This document shows, in pieces, positions 11,075 to 21,424 of a DNA stretch of 64,000 nucleotides. The DNA lies in the NCBI GenBank assembly GCA_036785705.1, contig JAWUZG010000331.1, positions 186,001 through 250,000 on the forward strand, in the 5' to 3' direction. The notes beneath the pieces are model-generated. The model made no database searches. It saw nothing but the letters and a program-made list of their open reading frames with translations, and was not told where the DNA came from. Made by a program: the position numbers and the translations under genes. This DNA comes from Acanthornis magna (lineage: Eukaryota; Chordata; Aves; Passeriformes; Acanthizidae). How positions within the stretch are numbered: the first letter of the stretch is position 1; every line of letters begins with the position of its first letter.

Positions 11075-11665
11075 CCCCTGAGATGTCACAGCCAACTCTG
11101 GGATGTCACACAGCCATTCTTTGATATCACAGCTTGGACTGTGTTGTTACCACACCTCTGTAATGTCACAGCCTTCACTGTGATGTCACAGTCAGCTTTG
11201 TGATGTCACACAGTGCACTCTGGGACCTCACAGCCGCTCACACACCCACACCCTGATGTCACAATCTGGTTTGTGATGTCACAGCCAACTCTGTGACATC
11301 ACAGCCAGCTCTACAATGTGACACAACCAACCAGTGATGCTACAGCCCACTCAGTGATGTCACAGCCACCTCTGTGATGGCACAACGCACTCAGTGATGT
11401 CACATAGCTCAGTCTGTGACCTTGGAGGCTGCTCTGTGATGTCACACAGTCCCCTCTGTGATGCCGTAGCTGATCCATGACCTCACACAACCATCTCTGT
11501 GATGTCACCATCCACTCAGTGTTGCCACATTGCCCACTCTGTGATGTCATACATCCATACTGTGATGTCACACACTGCCCTCTATGATGGCAATGACCTC
11601 ACACAGCCCACTCTGGGATGTCACACTGCCCCTTTCTGACATCACAACTGCTCTGGGGCTCTGTC
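11075..11665. repeat. CRE-like minisatellite, left copy
   Basis: Irregular tandem array of roughly 18-30 bp units, each containing TGTGATGTCACA or its complement TGACATCACAG. Unit spacing and flanking words (CAGCC, ACTCT, CTCTG) vary. Related arrays lie at 57,600-57,960 and 61,430-61,780. Each core is one C-to-T change away from the palindromic cAMP response element TGACGTCA. Confidence 0.85.
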
Positions 11666-12372
11666 ACACAGCCCCAGAGGTGCCTATGGCTATGACACAG
11701 CCCCTCTGGGCCATGGCACAGCCCCTGCCAATGCTGAGCACCTGGGAGCTCTGGCTGTGCCCTGCTGGTGTCCCTGAGCTGCCCTGGCAGTGGCCCAGCC
11801 CTGCTGGGCTGTGCACAGGAGCTGCTCCTGGGCAGAGCTGTCTCTCTGCAGCACTGCCGCTTGCCAGGAGCTGCCTCTGTGCCAGGAGCCCGGCCCAGCT
11901 CAGCAGCACAGCCACAGCACAGGGACTTGAATGAGCCTCGCGGGGCTCTGGTGCTGTTTACATCAGACTCAGTCCCTCCGAGTGTGTTCAAATAACTTCT
12001 CAAGAAGTCAAAGTTAAATTGAAACACTGAAGTTTCTTGTAGTTCTAATAAATCACTCAGAGACACATAAATGAGAAAGTGTCTCCAGGTTGCAGTTGGA
12101 GCAGAACACTGCAGGCAGTGATGGCAGGTGGGGACAAGCAAGGGAAAGGTGTCTCTGATGCTGAGCCAACCTGGATGTGTTTCAGGAATCCAAAGGGCCA
12201 AGGCCTGAGTCCCAGCCCCGGGGAAGGCAGATCCTGTCCCTCCCTCATTGCTCAGGGCTCTTCCCGGGGCACTGCCATGTGGGGATGTGCAATGCCAAGG
12301 GCAGGACCATGGGGCGGCCACTGCCAGGCTGCTGGGCAGGGACAAGGAGGCCATGAGGCCCCAGGGCTGCAA
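11599..12372 (-). other. Long shared open frame in block B, coding status unknown
   Basis: A 257-codon minus-strand frame with a full-length counterpart of the same length at 56,885-57,658 and a partial, frameshifted relative at about 61,020-61,385. The C-terminal end runs into the CRE-like minisatellite, which argues against a normal protein. A Cys-rich stretch (SLCCGCAAELG) and Ala/Ser/Pro-rich sequence are seen, with no known domain, clear splice sites or signal peptide. Confidence 0.2.
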
Positions 12373-13690
12373 GGGTCACTTGTGTCCTCCTCATGGCCTC
12401 AGGGCCAGGGCCAGCAGCCATGGCCAAAGTGCTGCACAAGTTGGCTCTGGCAGGGCCTTGCAGCTTCTGCACATCCCTGTGCCCTCTCCAGCCCAGGCTG
12501 TCCTACGCTGTCCATGCCCTGCGCCTCTGTCCCTGCAGGCTGTGCTCATCCCGCGGCTGCCCCACCTCGCTGGCCCTTCCTTCCCTGACAGCTCTGTGTC
12601 CTGCCTGGCTCTGCCTGGGCACGCAAAGCCTTGGGCTGACCCAGACTCCTTCTGGGGGATGTGTTGCACCCCAGCACTGCCCTGGCAGAGAAACTCCTTT
12701 CTCCTCGTGTCCACTCTGGACCTCCCCAGCTCCCCTTGGTGCCATTATTTTTTCCTCCTGCTCATTTCCACTTGGAAGAAAAGCTCCACCATCTGTGGAA
12801 CCCTTCAAGCCCTCTCAGGCTACTCTGTTCTGCCCTCAGTCTCCACACAACTGAGCCCAGGGGCCTCAGCCTCTCCCTGCTGGTTATGTGATGAGGCCTC
12901 CAAACCCCATCTTGGGAGATTTTTGGGTCCTCCTCAAGGTTTTTGAAAAAGGAAAAATAGTGGCTCAATGCAAGAAACATGGAGTGTTATTTTTCCACAA
13001 TATCTTTAAACTAAATGAGAGTGGATTTAGATTTGTCATAAGGAGGGAATATTTTACAATGAGAGTGGCACAAAACAGCAACTGTTTTTCCAGAGAAGTT
13101 GATGCCCCATCTCAGGAATTGTCCAAGGACAGGAGCTTTGTACAACCTGACACAGTGAAACCCCTCCTCTCCCCAAGGATGGAATTCCTGTTGTGTGAGT
13201 TCTCTGATGTGCTGGGTGAGCTCACAACGCTCCTGGCCAGAATGTCAGCTGAGGGCCAGCCAGGCTGCTGCAGTGGCAGTGACCTCACAGCCATCACCAC
13301 TGCAGCCATGTCCCCTGGGCCTGGCTCTCGCCTTTCCTCTCTCCCTGTCTTGTCTCTGCTGGGATGCGCGGTTTTGTAATGAACATTTTATCCCCAAGTT
13401 GCTGAGGCCAATCATTTGTCAATCAGGCTCATGTCACAGCAGTGGCCTCATCCTCAACATCACAGGCTGGCAGTAAAATGTCATTGTAAGATCTTGCTCC
13501 ACTTGGCTCTCAGCCCCTCAGGAGCTTTGCCTTCAAAGGCAGAAACATCTTTACTTTGCAGGAAACTGGAATTCCAGACCCTTGGAGTGTGTGCCATGGA
13601 TCCCAGAGGGGCATTCCTGAGGCTGGTTCTGCTGTGCCTCCCAAGGGAGCTGTGCAGGGCCAGGTGACAAGGTCCAGCAGCTGTGTTGGT
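12373..13690. other. Block B repeat-rich sequence, no gene; decayed CR1-like 3' fragment near 13,010-13,115
   Basis: No supported gene. Around 13,010-13,115 the words resemble the CR1 3' region (GATTTGTCATAAGGAGG, then CAGAGAAGTTGATGCCCC) in decayed form. The segment 13,170-13,470 recurs at 59,580-59,880 and inverted at 55,790-56,090. Confidence 0.4.
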
Positions 13691-14010
13691 TCTGCAGTGT
13701 CACAATGGTCCATTGGTTCCATGAGTTTCCGTACTGTCAACAATGGAGTCCTTGGTTCCCCTGTGGCACAATGGCTGCTTGGGGACATGAGGCTTCACAG
13801 TGTCACCATGGTCTCCTTGGGGCCATGAGGTTCCCCAGTGTCACCATGGTCTCCTTGGATCCTCCATGTCACAATGGACAATTGGTTCCATGAGGCGCCA
13901 CAGAGTCACAATGGTCTCCCTTCACCTCTGAGGCCCTGCAGTGTCACCATGGTCTCCATGGTTCCATGTGGCCCCAAAGTGTCACAATGATCTCTGGGAT
14001 TCCATTGGGA
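13690..14010. repeat. ~45 bp minisatellite, left copy
   Basis: About seven imperfect units built around GTGTCACCATGGTCTCCTTG and CCATGAGG. The right copy at 55,300-55,560 has fewer units, so copy number has changed since the arms duplicated. Confidence 0.8.
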
Positions 14011-15629
14011 ACACAAAAGCTTTGCAGAAACATTGAGCAACACCTGCTTAACACACCTGGGCACATCTGTTTGCATTCAAAAGAGGGGTTAAAGGTGACA
14101 ATGGCACCATCAACTTCCATCTGCAACAGAGGTCAAGGGAAGGGACAGGGACAGAGAATTCTGCTTCAAGATACAGAGAATTCTGCTTCCAGAGATCATT
14201 TGTGGTCACATTGTCCCTTGGAGAAAGGTGACATCATTTGAGGCAGCCTGTACTGAGCATGTGGCTCCTGAGTGGGGTTTGTTGTTTAGGAAACCTGCTC
14301 AGGCTTTGCCATTCTTTCCTCACAAACAGGAAAGCTTCTGCTAGGCCTGTGTGCAGGCAGAGCCCTGAGGAGAGCAGGTGGCACATGGAGCTCTGGGCTG
14401 GGACACGCAGCTGCAGAGCTCCGGGGACAAGTTTGTGATGCAGGGAACAGTGATGGCAGTGCCGGCTGGGCCATGTCAGCCATGGTGAGGTTGGGGCTGA
14501 GGAGCAGCTTGTCCCAACAGGGTCAGCCTGCAAGGGGCTCATTCTTCTGCATGCCCACACTTCCTAAGGAGACATTCAGCATCAAGATCACTTGGGAATG
14601 CTTCTAGCACCTCTTCTCTGAACTGAAAAATAAAAAAAAATATTTCCTTGTTTCAAAAGAAAAGCCATGAGTTGCACTTTGAAATCTTCGTCCTTAACAG
14701 AACTCCAAACTGACTCCCATGAGCTGTACAAGGCCTGAACTCTTAGACAATTGAAGGAAGAGAAAGAGCTCCTGGGGGCTTTCTGTATTTTCATGAGCCC
14801 CACGGTGGATTTGGGGCTGAGTCCATGACCCTGAGGGACAGAGAGAAGGTTGCAGAAGCTGCTCAAGGAGGCAGAAGCAAAACTCCAAGTCCCTTGGGGC
14901 ATCACTGGGCCCCACTGAGGGCAGGGACTGCCAAAGGCTCCACAGGGACTGGTGAGAGCAGATCCTTGGGATGTGCCAGGATTGCAGGGAGCCAAAGGCT
15001 GTGAGCAGGGAACTGGGATGCTGAGAGAAGCCGCGCTTGGCTGGAGGAAGCAGAAAGGCCAAGGGCTGAGCCCAGGCCTGGGACAGCAGGGCCTGTCCCT
15101 CACGGGTGGCTCGGGGCTGTTTGTGGGGCAGTGGATGTGAGGGGGAGGAAGGACAAATGTCCTAAAACTGCAAGCCCTGCCAGCCTGCTCAGGGAGGGCC
15201 GAGGGAGAAGCAAAGTGCAGACCCTCAGAGGAAAGTTCCTTGGCTGGGGCCTCCAGAGGCAGTGCCAGAGCCCAGGGGACAAAGCCTTGGGTGCCTGTGG
15301 CCCTGCCAGCCCTGCCCAGCCCTTGGCCACCTCTCCTGCAGCCTGTGCCACCCTGTCCGTGCTGCTCCTGTGCCCTGGCCGGCTGCACACGCCCATCTCG
15401 CTGTGCCCCCAGCATTTCTCAGCCCAGCATTGCTGTGCCCTCCCTGCTGTCCCTGCACCCAGCGCTGCCGGTTCCTGGCACACAGAGCCACGGCATCAGC
15501 CAGTCTCATGCTGCGAGACCTCGTGCACCAAAATTCTACCCTTGCAGGGACTTTTCTTTTTCCTCACCTCCACTCTGACCCTTTGGAGCTGCACTTTGGG
15601 GAGGTTTCCTTCTCTTTCGGCTACAGAGA
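14011..15629. other. Block B sequence without a recognised gene
   Basis: Unique-looking except for its inverted copy at about 53,666-55,299. Several 90-275 codon frames occur on both strands, but none shows a domain or conserved splice structure; GC-rich composition explains them. Confidence 0.45.
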
Positions 15630-17376
15630 GCAGCTCTGTCTCTGGCTCTTTACAGAGAAGGGCTGGTGGGAGATGTGGTGCTCTGAGGCCATCAGGGGCA
15701 CAGTGACCACGACATAACTGAGTTTTCAATATTCAGTGAAAAAAGGAGGGGCATCAGCAAAACCTTTCCACTGGACTTCCAGAGGGCAGACTTCAGCCTG
15801 TTCAGGATGCTGATTTGGAGAGTACTGCATCAGGTACTGACTTTTTTAGGGGAAAAAGCCTTTAAAAAGAAAGGGGTCCAGGAAGGATGGACATACTTCA
15901 AGAAAGAAGTCTTGAAGGCACAGGAGCAGGCTGTCCTTGTGTGCTGAAAGATCAGGTGGTGAGGAAAATGACTGGCCTGGATGGGCAGGGAGCTTTTGAG
16001 GAATTCATGGAAAAAAAGAGGGTGCATCACCTTTGGAAAGAGGGGCAGGCTGCTCAGGAAATGATTAAGGATGTTGTTAGATCATGCAGAAAGAAAATTG
16101 GAGATGTGTTTAGCCCAATTAGAATTTAATCTGGCAACTTCTGTGAAGGATAATAAAAGATGTTTTTATAAAGACTTCAATGGCAAAAAGAGAGGCAAGG
16201 ACAACCTCCATTCTTTATTGGATGCAGGGGGAATATAGTAACTAAAGGTGAGGAAAAGGCTGAGGTACTCAACACCTTCTTTGCCTCAGCTTTCAACATT
16301 CAAACAGGTCATCCTCAGGACGAGTGGCCTCCTGAGCTGGTAGATGGGGACAGGGAGCAGAATGGGCCCCCTGTAATCCAGGAGGAAGCAGTTGGTGACC
16401 TGCTGAGCCACTGAGATGCTCACAGGTCTGTGGGACCAGATGGGATCCATCCTTGGGGGATGAGGGTGATGCTGGAAGAGCTCACGCAGCCACTCTCCAT
16501 CACTGATCATCAGTCCTGGCTCACCGGGGAGGTCCCAGAGGACTGGAGGTGCCAATGTGAGCCCATCCACAAGAAGGGCAGGAAGGAGGATCTGGGCAAC
16601 TCCAGGCCTGTCAGCCTGACCTCAGTGCCAGGCAAGGCTGTGGAACAGATCACCTTGAGTGCCATCACACGGCACCTCCAGGGTGGCCGAGGGATCAGGC
16701 CCAGCCAGCGTGGATTTAGGAGGGGCAGGTCCTGCCTGACCACCCTGATGTCCTTTTGTGACCAGGTGACCTGCCTGTGGATGTGGGGAAGGCTGTTCAT
16801 GTGTCTGCCTGGACTGCAGTAAGGCCTTTGACACCATCTCCCACAGCATCCTCCTGGAAAAGCTGGCAGCCCATGGCTTGGACAGGTTCCCTCTTCTCTG
16901 GGTTAAGAAGTGGCTGGAGGCTGGGCCCAGAGAGTGCTGGGGATGGTGCTGCATCCAGGGTGGGCTCAGTCTCTGGTGGTGTCTCCCAGGGATCAGTGTT
17001 GGGCCCAGTCCTGTTTAATTTCATTGCTGATGATGTGGGATATGGGATTGAGTTTTCCATTAACAAATTTGCAAATGACACCAAGCTGGGTGCGAGTGTG
17101 GATCTGCTGGAGGGTAGGAAGGCTCTGCAGAGGGACCTGGACAGGCTGGATCCAGGGCCCAACCCAACAATGTGAGGTTGAACAAGACCAAGTGCCGGGT
17201 CCTGCACTTTGGCCACAACAAGCCCTGCAGCACTGCAGGCTGGGGACAGAGTGGCTGGACAGCAGCCAGGCAGAAAGGGACCTGGGGGACTGATTGATGG
17301 CAGGCTGGACAGGAGCCAGCACTGTGCCCTCGTGGCCAAGAAGGCCAATGGCACCTGGCCTGGATCAGGAATGGTG
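15630..17376 (+). mobile_element. CR1 LINE, 5'-truncated, first part
   Basis: Plus-strand remains of the CR1 second open frame, broken by stops and frameshifts. Recognisable words include EGLVGDVV and GHSDHDITEFSI near 15,660-15,740, a [20 protein letters not shown] stretch near 16,822-16,880, and the polymerase tail ending in FANDTKLG near 17,090. A retrovirus inserted at 17,376; the element continues at 23,891. The right arm has the uninterrupted version. Confidence 0.9.
17286..17376. repeat. 91 bp target duplication, left flank of the retrovirus
   Basis: From GGGACTGATTGATGG to AGGAATGGTG. It is repeated without a mismatch at 23,800-23,890, immediately beyond the other LTR. It is single in the empty site of the right arm. 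Confidence 0.9.
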
Positions 17377-18038
17377 TGTCTCGGATTAGAGAAAATTTTC
17401 CTAGGTGGAAAGTGTTCTGAATAAAACACCTCCCCACAGCAAAACTTCCAGCACCCCTCCCCCCACAGCAAACAGAATATCTCAGCTGAAAGTGGGATAA
17501 GAACTGTTTAATTAACACACCACACAGTGGAAGGGGAAAGGGAAAAAGGGGTCATTAAACCTGAATAAACAGCTGATGAACTTTAGTGTCCTTTTCCTCA
17601 GGCGTAGCTTCCCCTTTCCGGGGTCCCCAAGGGGCCCGGTGGAGTCCCTCCAGTGGCTCCCTGGACGATTCTCGTCCGCTGTCCTCCGGGGCTCCTCAGG
17701 TTCTCAGATGAGAAAGCAAGTCGGGGAAAAAGGTCCAGAAAGCAACGAAAAACAATCCCAGGAAAAAACAAAAAAAAAACCCCCAAGCAGCAGCCACACC
17801 GGTGGCAGCAGCAACCAGCAGCAGCAGCTGACCCAAGGGAAAAAAAAAAAACAAAAAAAACAGTGTCCCTTCCTTCTCACTCCCCCGTAGAACAGTCCAG
17901 GGAAAAAGTTTTCAAAACATCCCGCGCTGGCAGAGCTTCTCTTGGCTGCAGGACACAGTTAAAGCTACAGAACCATATTTCTGGTCAAACATACAAACGA
18001 TAGGGAATACAAAATATAATTTACGCCACCCCAGGACA
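17377..18038 (-). repeat. 3' LTR of the retrovirus (662 bp)
   Basis: Plus-strand ends are TGTCTCGG and CAGGACA. It contains a purine/A-rich run near 17,840-17,865 and CAG-rich sequence. It differs from the 5' LTR by one A. Confidence 0.93.
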
Positions 18039-18054
18039 TTCCACCCCTTATTCC
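18039..18054 (-). promoter_or_regulatory. Polypurine tract of the retrovirus
   Basis: On the minus strand GGAATAAGGGGTGGAA directly abuts the 3' LTR start, as expected for the plus-strand primer. Confidence 0.75.
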
Positions 18055-18091
18055 TTATCGTTGGCTTAAAGCCCACACTAATATGTTTCAA

Positions 18092-18185
18092 TTCTATATA
18101 CACACATATATACACATATACATATATACATATCTACATATATACATATATACATATATACACACATATAGGTATATACAAATAG
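18092..18185. repeat. TATACA-type microsatellite inside the retrovirus
   Basis: Run of alternating TATA/CACA words between the end of pol and the polypurine tract. No coding role. Confidence 0.85.
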
Positions 18186-18229
18186 AGGCAGTGACATTCC
18201 GCAAGCAATGGTACACCAGCATCCCAACA

Positions 18230-21200
18230 TTACACATAGCCCTCACCCAAAATCAAATCTCCCTGAGGTACACATCGTGTTTCTCCATTTTCCTGCATTA
18301 TCCACCAAGTACACCCTGGTCCCTGAGCAAAAACAACCCCACGGATAGGTTTGTCTTTACGCGAGGCAGAATTAATCCAAACAGTCTTTCCTAACAAGCC
18401 TCTGGCATATACTGCTGGGACCTTATCTCCATCTACTGTATGGAGGAGCTCAGATTGGGCAGGGCCTGCTCGGTTGATGGAGCCTCGGGTGTTAACTAAC
18501 CAGGTGGCCTTTGCTAAATGCTGCTCCCAGTTTTTGAAAGTCCCCCCACCCAGTGCCTTCAAGGTGGTTTTTAATAATCCATTGTAGCGTTCCACTTTGC
18601 CAGCAGCAGGGGCATGATAAGGGATATGGTATACCCACTCAATGCCATGCTCCCTAGCCCAGGTGCTTATAAGGCTGTTCTTGAAATGAGTTCCATTGTC
18701 AGACTCAATTCTCTCAGGGGTACCATGTCTCCAGAGGACTTGCCTCTCAAGGCCCACGATGGTGTTACGGGCAGTGGCGTGAGGCACAGGGTATGTTTCC
18801 AACCACCCAGTGGTGGCTTCTACCATTGTGAGCACATAGCGCTTGCCGTGGCGGGTTTGAGGCAGTGTGATGTAGTCAATCTGCCAGGCCTCCCCATACT
18901 TGTATTTGGTCCACCTTCCCCCATACCACAGGGGTTTCACCCGCTTGGCTTGCTTGATCTCAGCACATGTCTCACAGTTATGGATCACCTGGGAGATACA
19001 GTCCATGGTTAAATCCACCCCTCGGTCTCTTGCCCACTTATAGGTGGCATCTCTGCCCTGATGGCCTGAGGCATCATGGGCCCATCGGGCTAGGAACAAC
19101 TCTCCTTTGTGCTGCCAATCTAAATCTATCTGCGACACTTTTATCTTTGCAGCCTGATCTACCTGTTTGTTGTTTTGGTGTTCCTCGTTAGCTCGGCTCT
19201 TGGGGACATGGGCATCTACGTGGCGGACTTTCACAGGTAGCTTCTCTGCCCGGGCAGCAATGTCTTTCCACTCCTCAGCAGCCCAGATTGGTTTTCCCCT
19301 ACGCTGCCAACTGGCCTTTTTCCACTTTTCCAACCAACCCCATAGAGCATTGGCTACCATCCATGAATCGGTGTACAGGTAAAGCTTTGGCCACTTCTCT
19401 CTTTCAGCAATGTCCAGGGCCAGTTGAACAGCTTTGAGTTCGGCAAGTTGGCTTGATCCACCTTCTCCTTTAGTAGCTTCTGCAACCCGGCGTGTGGGGC
19501 TCCATACAGCTGCTTTCCATATTCGCTTTGTCCCTACAAGACGACAGGAACCATCAGTGAAGAGAGCGTAACGTGTTTCATCTTGTGGCAGTTGGTTGTA
19601 GGGTGGAGCTTCCTCTGCCCGAGTCACCTGTTCTGGCTCTTCTTCATCAGTCAGGCCAATTTTTTCACCTTCAGGCCAATTTGTAATTATCTCCAGGATC
19701 CCAGGGCGATTCAGATTTCCCATACGGGCGCGCTGTGTGATGAGGGCAATCCATTTGCTCCATGTAGTGTTGGTGGCATGGTGGGTAGAGGGAACCTCTG
19801 CTTTGAACATCCACCCCAGCACCGGTAGTCGGGGTGCCAGGAGGAGTTGTGCTTCTGTGCCAATTACCTCTGAGGCAGCTCGGACTCCTTCATAGGCTGC
19901 CAAGATCTCTTTCTCTGTTGGTGTGTAGTTGGCTTCAGCCCCTCTGTAGCTTCGGCTCCAGAATCCCAGTGGTCGCCCTCGAGTCTCGCCAGGCATCTTC
20001 TGCCAAAGGCTCCAAGATAAACCATGACTCCCGGCTGCAGAGTAGAGCACATTCTTTACTTCTGGTCCTGTCCTGACTGGGCCGAGGGCTACTGCATGAG
20101 CAATCTCCTGCTTGATCTGGGCGAAGGCTTGTTGCTGTTCAGGGCCCCAGTGGAAATCATTCTTTTTACGGGTAACCAGGTAGAGAGGACTCACAATCTG
20201 ACTGTATTCAGGAATATGCATTCTCCAAAAGCCTATGGCTCCCAGGAAAGCTTGCGTCTCCTTCTTGTTGGTTGGTGGGGACATCGCTGTGATTTTATTG
20301 ATGACCTCGGTGGGAATCTGACGCCGTCCATCTTGCCACTTCACCCCCAGGAACTGGATCTCTTTGGCAGGCCCCTTGACTTTGCTCCTTTTGATGGCGA
20401 GACCGGCTTCCAGAAGAATCTGGATGATTTTCTCTCCTTTCTCAAACACTTCTTCTGCCGTGTCTCCCCACACAATGATGTCATCGATGTACTGCAGATG
20501 TTCTGGAGCCTCACCCTTTTCCAGTGCAGCCTGGATCAGTCCATGGCAGATGGTGGGACTGTGCTTCCACCCCTGGGGCAGTCGGTTCCAGGTGTACTGC
20601 ACGCCCCTCCAGGTGAAAGCAAACTGAGGCCTGCACTCTGCTGCCAGAGGAATGGAGAAAAATGCATTTGCAATGTCAATAGTGGCGTACCACTTTGCTG
20701 CTTTGGACTCCAGCTCATACTGGAGCTCCAGCATATCTGGCACGGCAGCGCTCAGTGCTGGAGTCACCTCATTTAAGGCACGATAGTCTACAGTCAATCT
20801 CCAATCTCCATCAGATCTGCGCACAGGCCAGATGGGGCTGTTGAAGGGTGAGTGGGCCTTGCTGACCACCCCTTGGCTCTCCAGCTCACGGATCAGCTTG
20901 TGGATGGGAATCACAGCATCTCGATTTGTCCGGTACTGCCGGCGGTGCACTGTCGAGGTGGCAATTGGCACTTGTTGCTCTTCCCCTCTTAGGAGTCCTA
21001 CTACAAATGGGTTCTCTGACAGTCCAGGCAAGGTGTTCAATTGCTTAATGCCTTCTGTCTCTACGGCAGCTATCCCAAATGCCCACTTAAGTCCCTTTGG
21101 GTCTTTGAAATACCCATTTCGGAGGAAGTCTATGCCCAGAATACACGGGGCCTCTGGACCAGTCACAATGGAATGTTTCTTCCACTCTTTTCCAGTCAGG

Positions 21201-21424
21201 CTCACCTCAGCTTCCACCAGAGTCAGGTCTTGTGATCCTCCTGTCACGCCGGCAATAGAAACAGACTCTGCCCCCACATGTTGCGATGGAATTATTGTGC
21301 ACTGCGCACCAGTGTCAACCAAAGCCTCGTATTTTTGTGGTTCTGTTGTGCCAGGCCATCGAATCCACACAGTCCAAAAAACACGGTTTTCCCTGACCCC
21401 TACCTGGCTAGAGGCAGGGCCCCT
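18230..21424 (-). CDS. pol: Retroviral pol: protease, reverse transcriptase, RNase H, integrase
   Basis: Open from just after the gag UAG to 18,230. Domains in order, numbering from 21,370: aspartic protease with DTGA (residues 19-22); reverse transcriptase with LPQGWKHSP and catalytic YIDD (about 294-297); RNase H with FTDGS (about 604) and a later TDSW; integrase with an HHCC zinc site (about 763-801) and catalytic D (about 829), D (SDNGT, about 890) and E (KVERYN, about 924). All active-site residues are present. The 18 codons between UAG and 21,370 are open, so expression would require stop readthrough. No dUTPase was recognised. The copy looks intact, in line with near-identical LTRs. 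Confidence 0.92.
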   Translation of the reverse strand, partial: RGPASSQVGVRENRVFWTVWIRWPGTTEPQKYEALVDTGAQCTIIPSQHVGAESVSIAGVTGGSQDLTLVEAEVSLTGKEWKKHSIVTGPEAPCILGIDFLRNGYFKDPKGLKWAFGIAAVETEGIKQLNTLPGLSENPFVVGLLRGEEQQVPIATSTVHRRQYRTNRDAVIPIHKLIRELESQGVVSKAHSPFNSPIWPVRRSDGDWRLTVDYRALNEVTPALSAAVPDMLELQYELESKAAKWYATIDIANAFFSIPLAAECRPQFAFTWRGVQYTWNRLPQGWKHSPTICHGLIQAALEKGEAPEHLQYIDDIIVWGDTAEEVFEKGEKIIQILLEAGLAIKRSKVKGPAKEIQFLGVKWQDGRRQIPTEVINKITAMSPPTNKKETQAFLGAIGFWRMHIPEYSQIVSPLYLVTRKKNDFHWGPEQQQAFAQIKQEIAHAVALGPVRTGPEVKNVLYSAAGSHGLSWSLWQKMPGETRGRPLGFWSRSYRGAEANYTPTEKEILAAYEGVRAASEVIGTEAQLLLAPRLPVLGWMFKAEVPSTHHATNTTWSKWIALITQRARMGNLNRPGILEIITNWPEGEKIGLTDEEEPEQVTRAEEAPPYNQLPQDETRYALFTDGSCRLVGTKRIWKAAVWSPTRRVAEATKGEGGSSQLAELKAVQLALDIAEREKWPKLYLYTDSWMVANALWGWLEKWKKASWQRRGKPIWAAEEWKDIAARAEKLPVKVRHVDAHVPKSRANEEHQNNKQVDQAAKIKVSQIDLDWQHKGELFLARWAHDASGHQGRDATYKWARDRGVDLTMDCISQVIHNCETCAEIKQAKRVKPLWYGGRWTKYKYGEAWQIDYITLPQTRHGKRYVLTMVEATTGWLETYPVPHATARNTIVGLERQVLWRHGTPERIESDNGTHFKNSLISTWAREHGIEWVYHIPYHAPAAGKVERYNGLLKTTLKALGGGTFKNWEQHLAKATWLVNTRGSINRAGPAQSELLHTVDGDKVPAVYARGLLGKTVWINSASRKDKPIRGVVFAQGPGCTWWIMQENGETRCVPQGDLILGEGYV

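Noticed and set aside
13690..14010. Regularly spaced repeats resembling a CRISPR array
   Set aside because: Units are imperfect and contiguous with no unique spacers, and the genome is a bird's.
18092..18185. TA-rich block as a possible promoter or origin
   Set aside because: It is a simple TATACA microsatellite between pol and the polypurine tract of the retrovirus.
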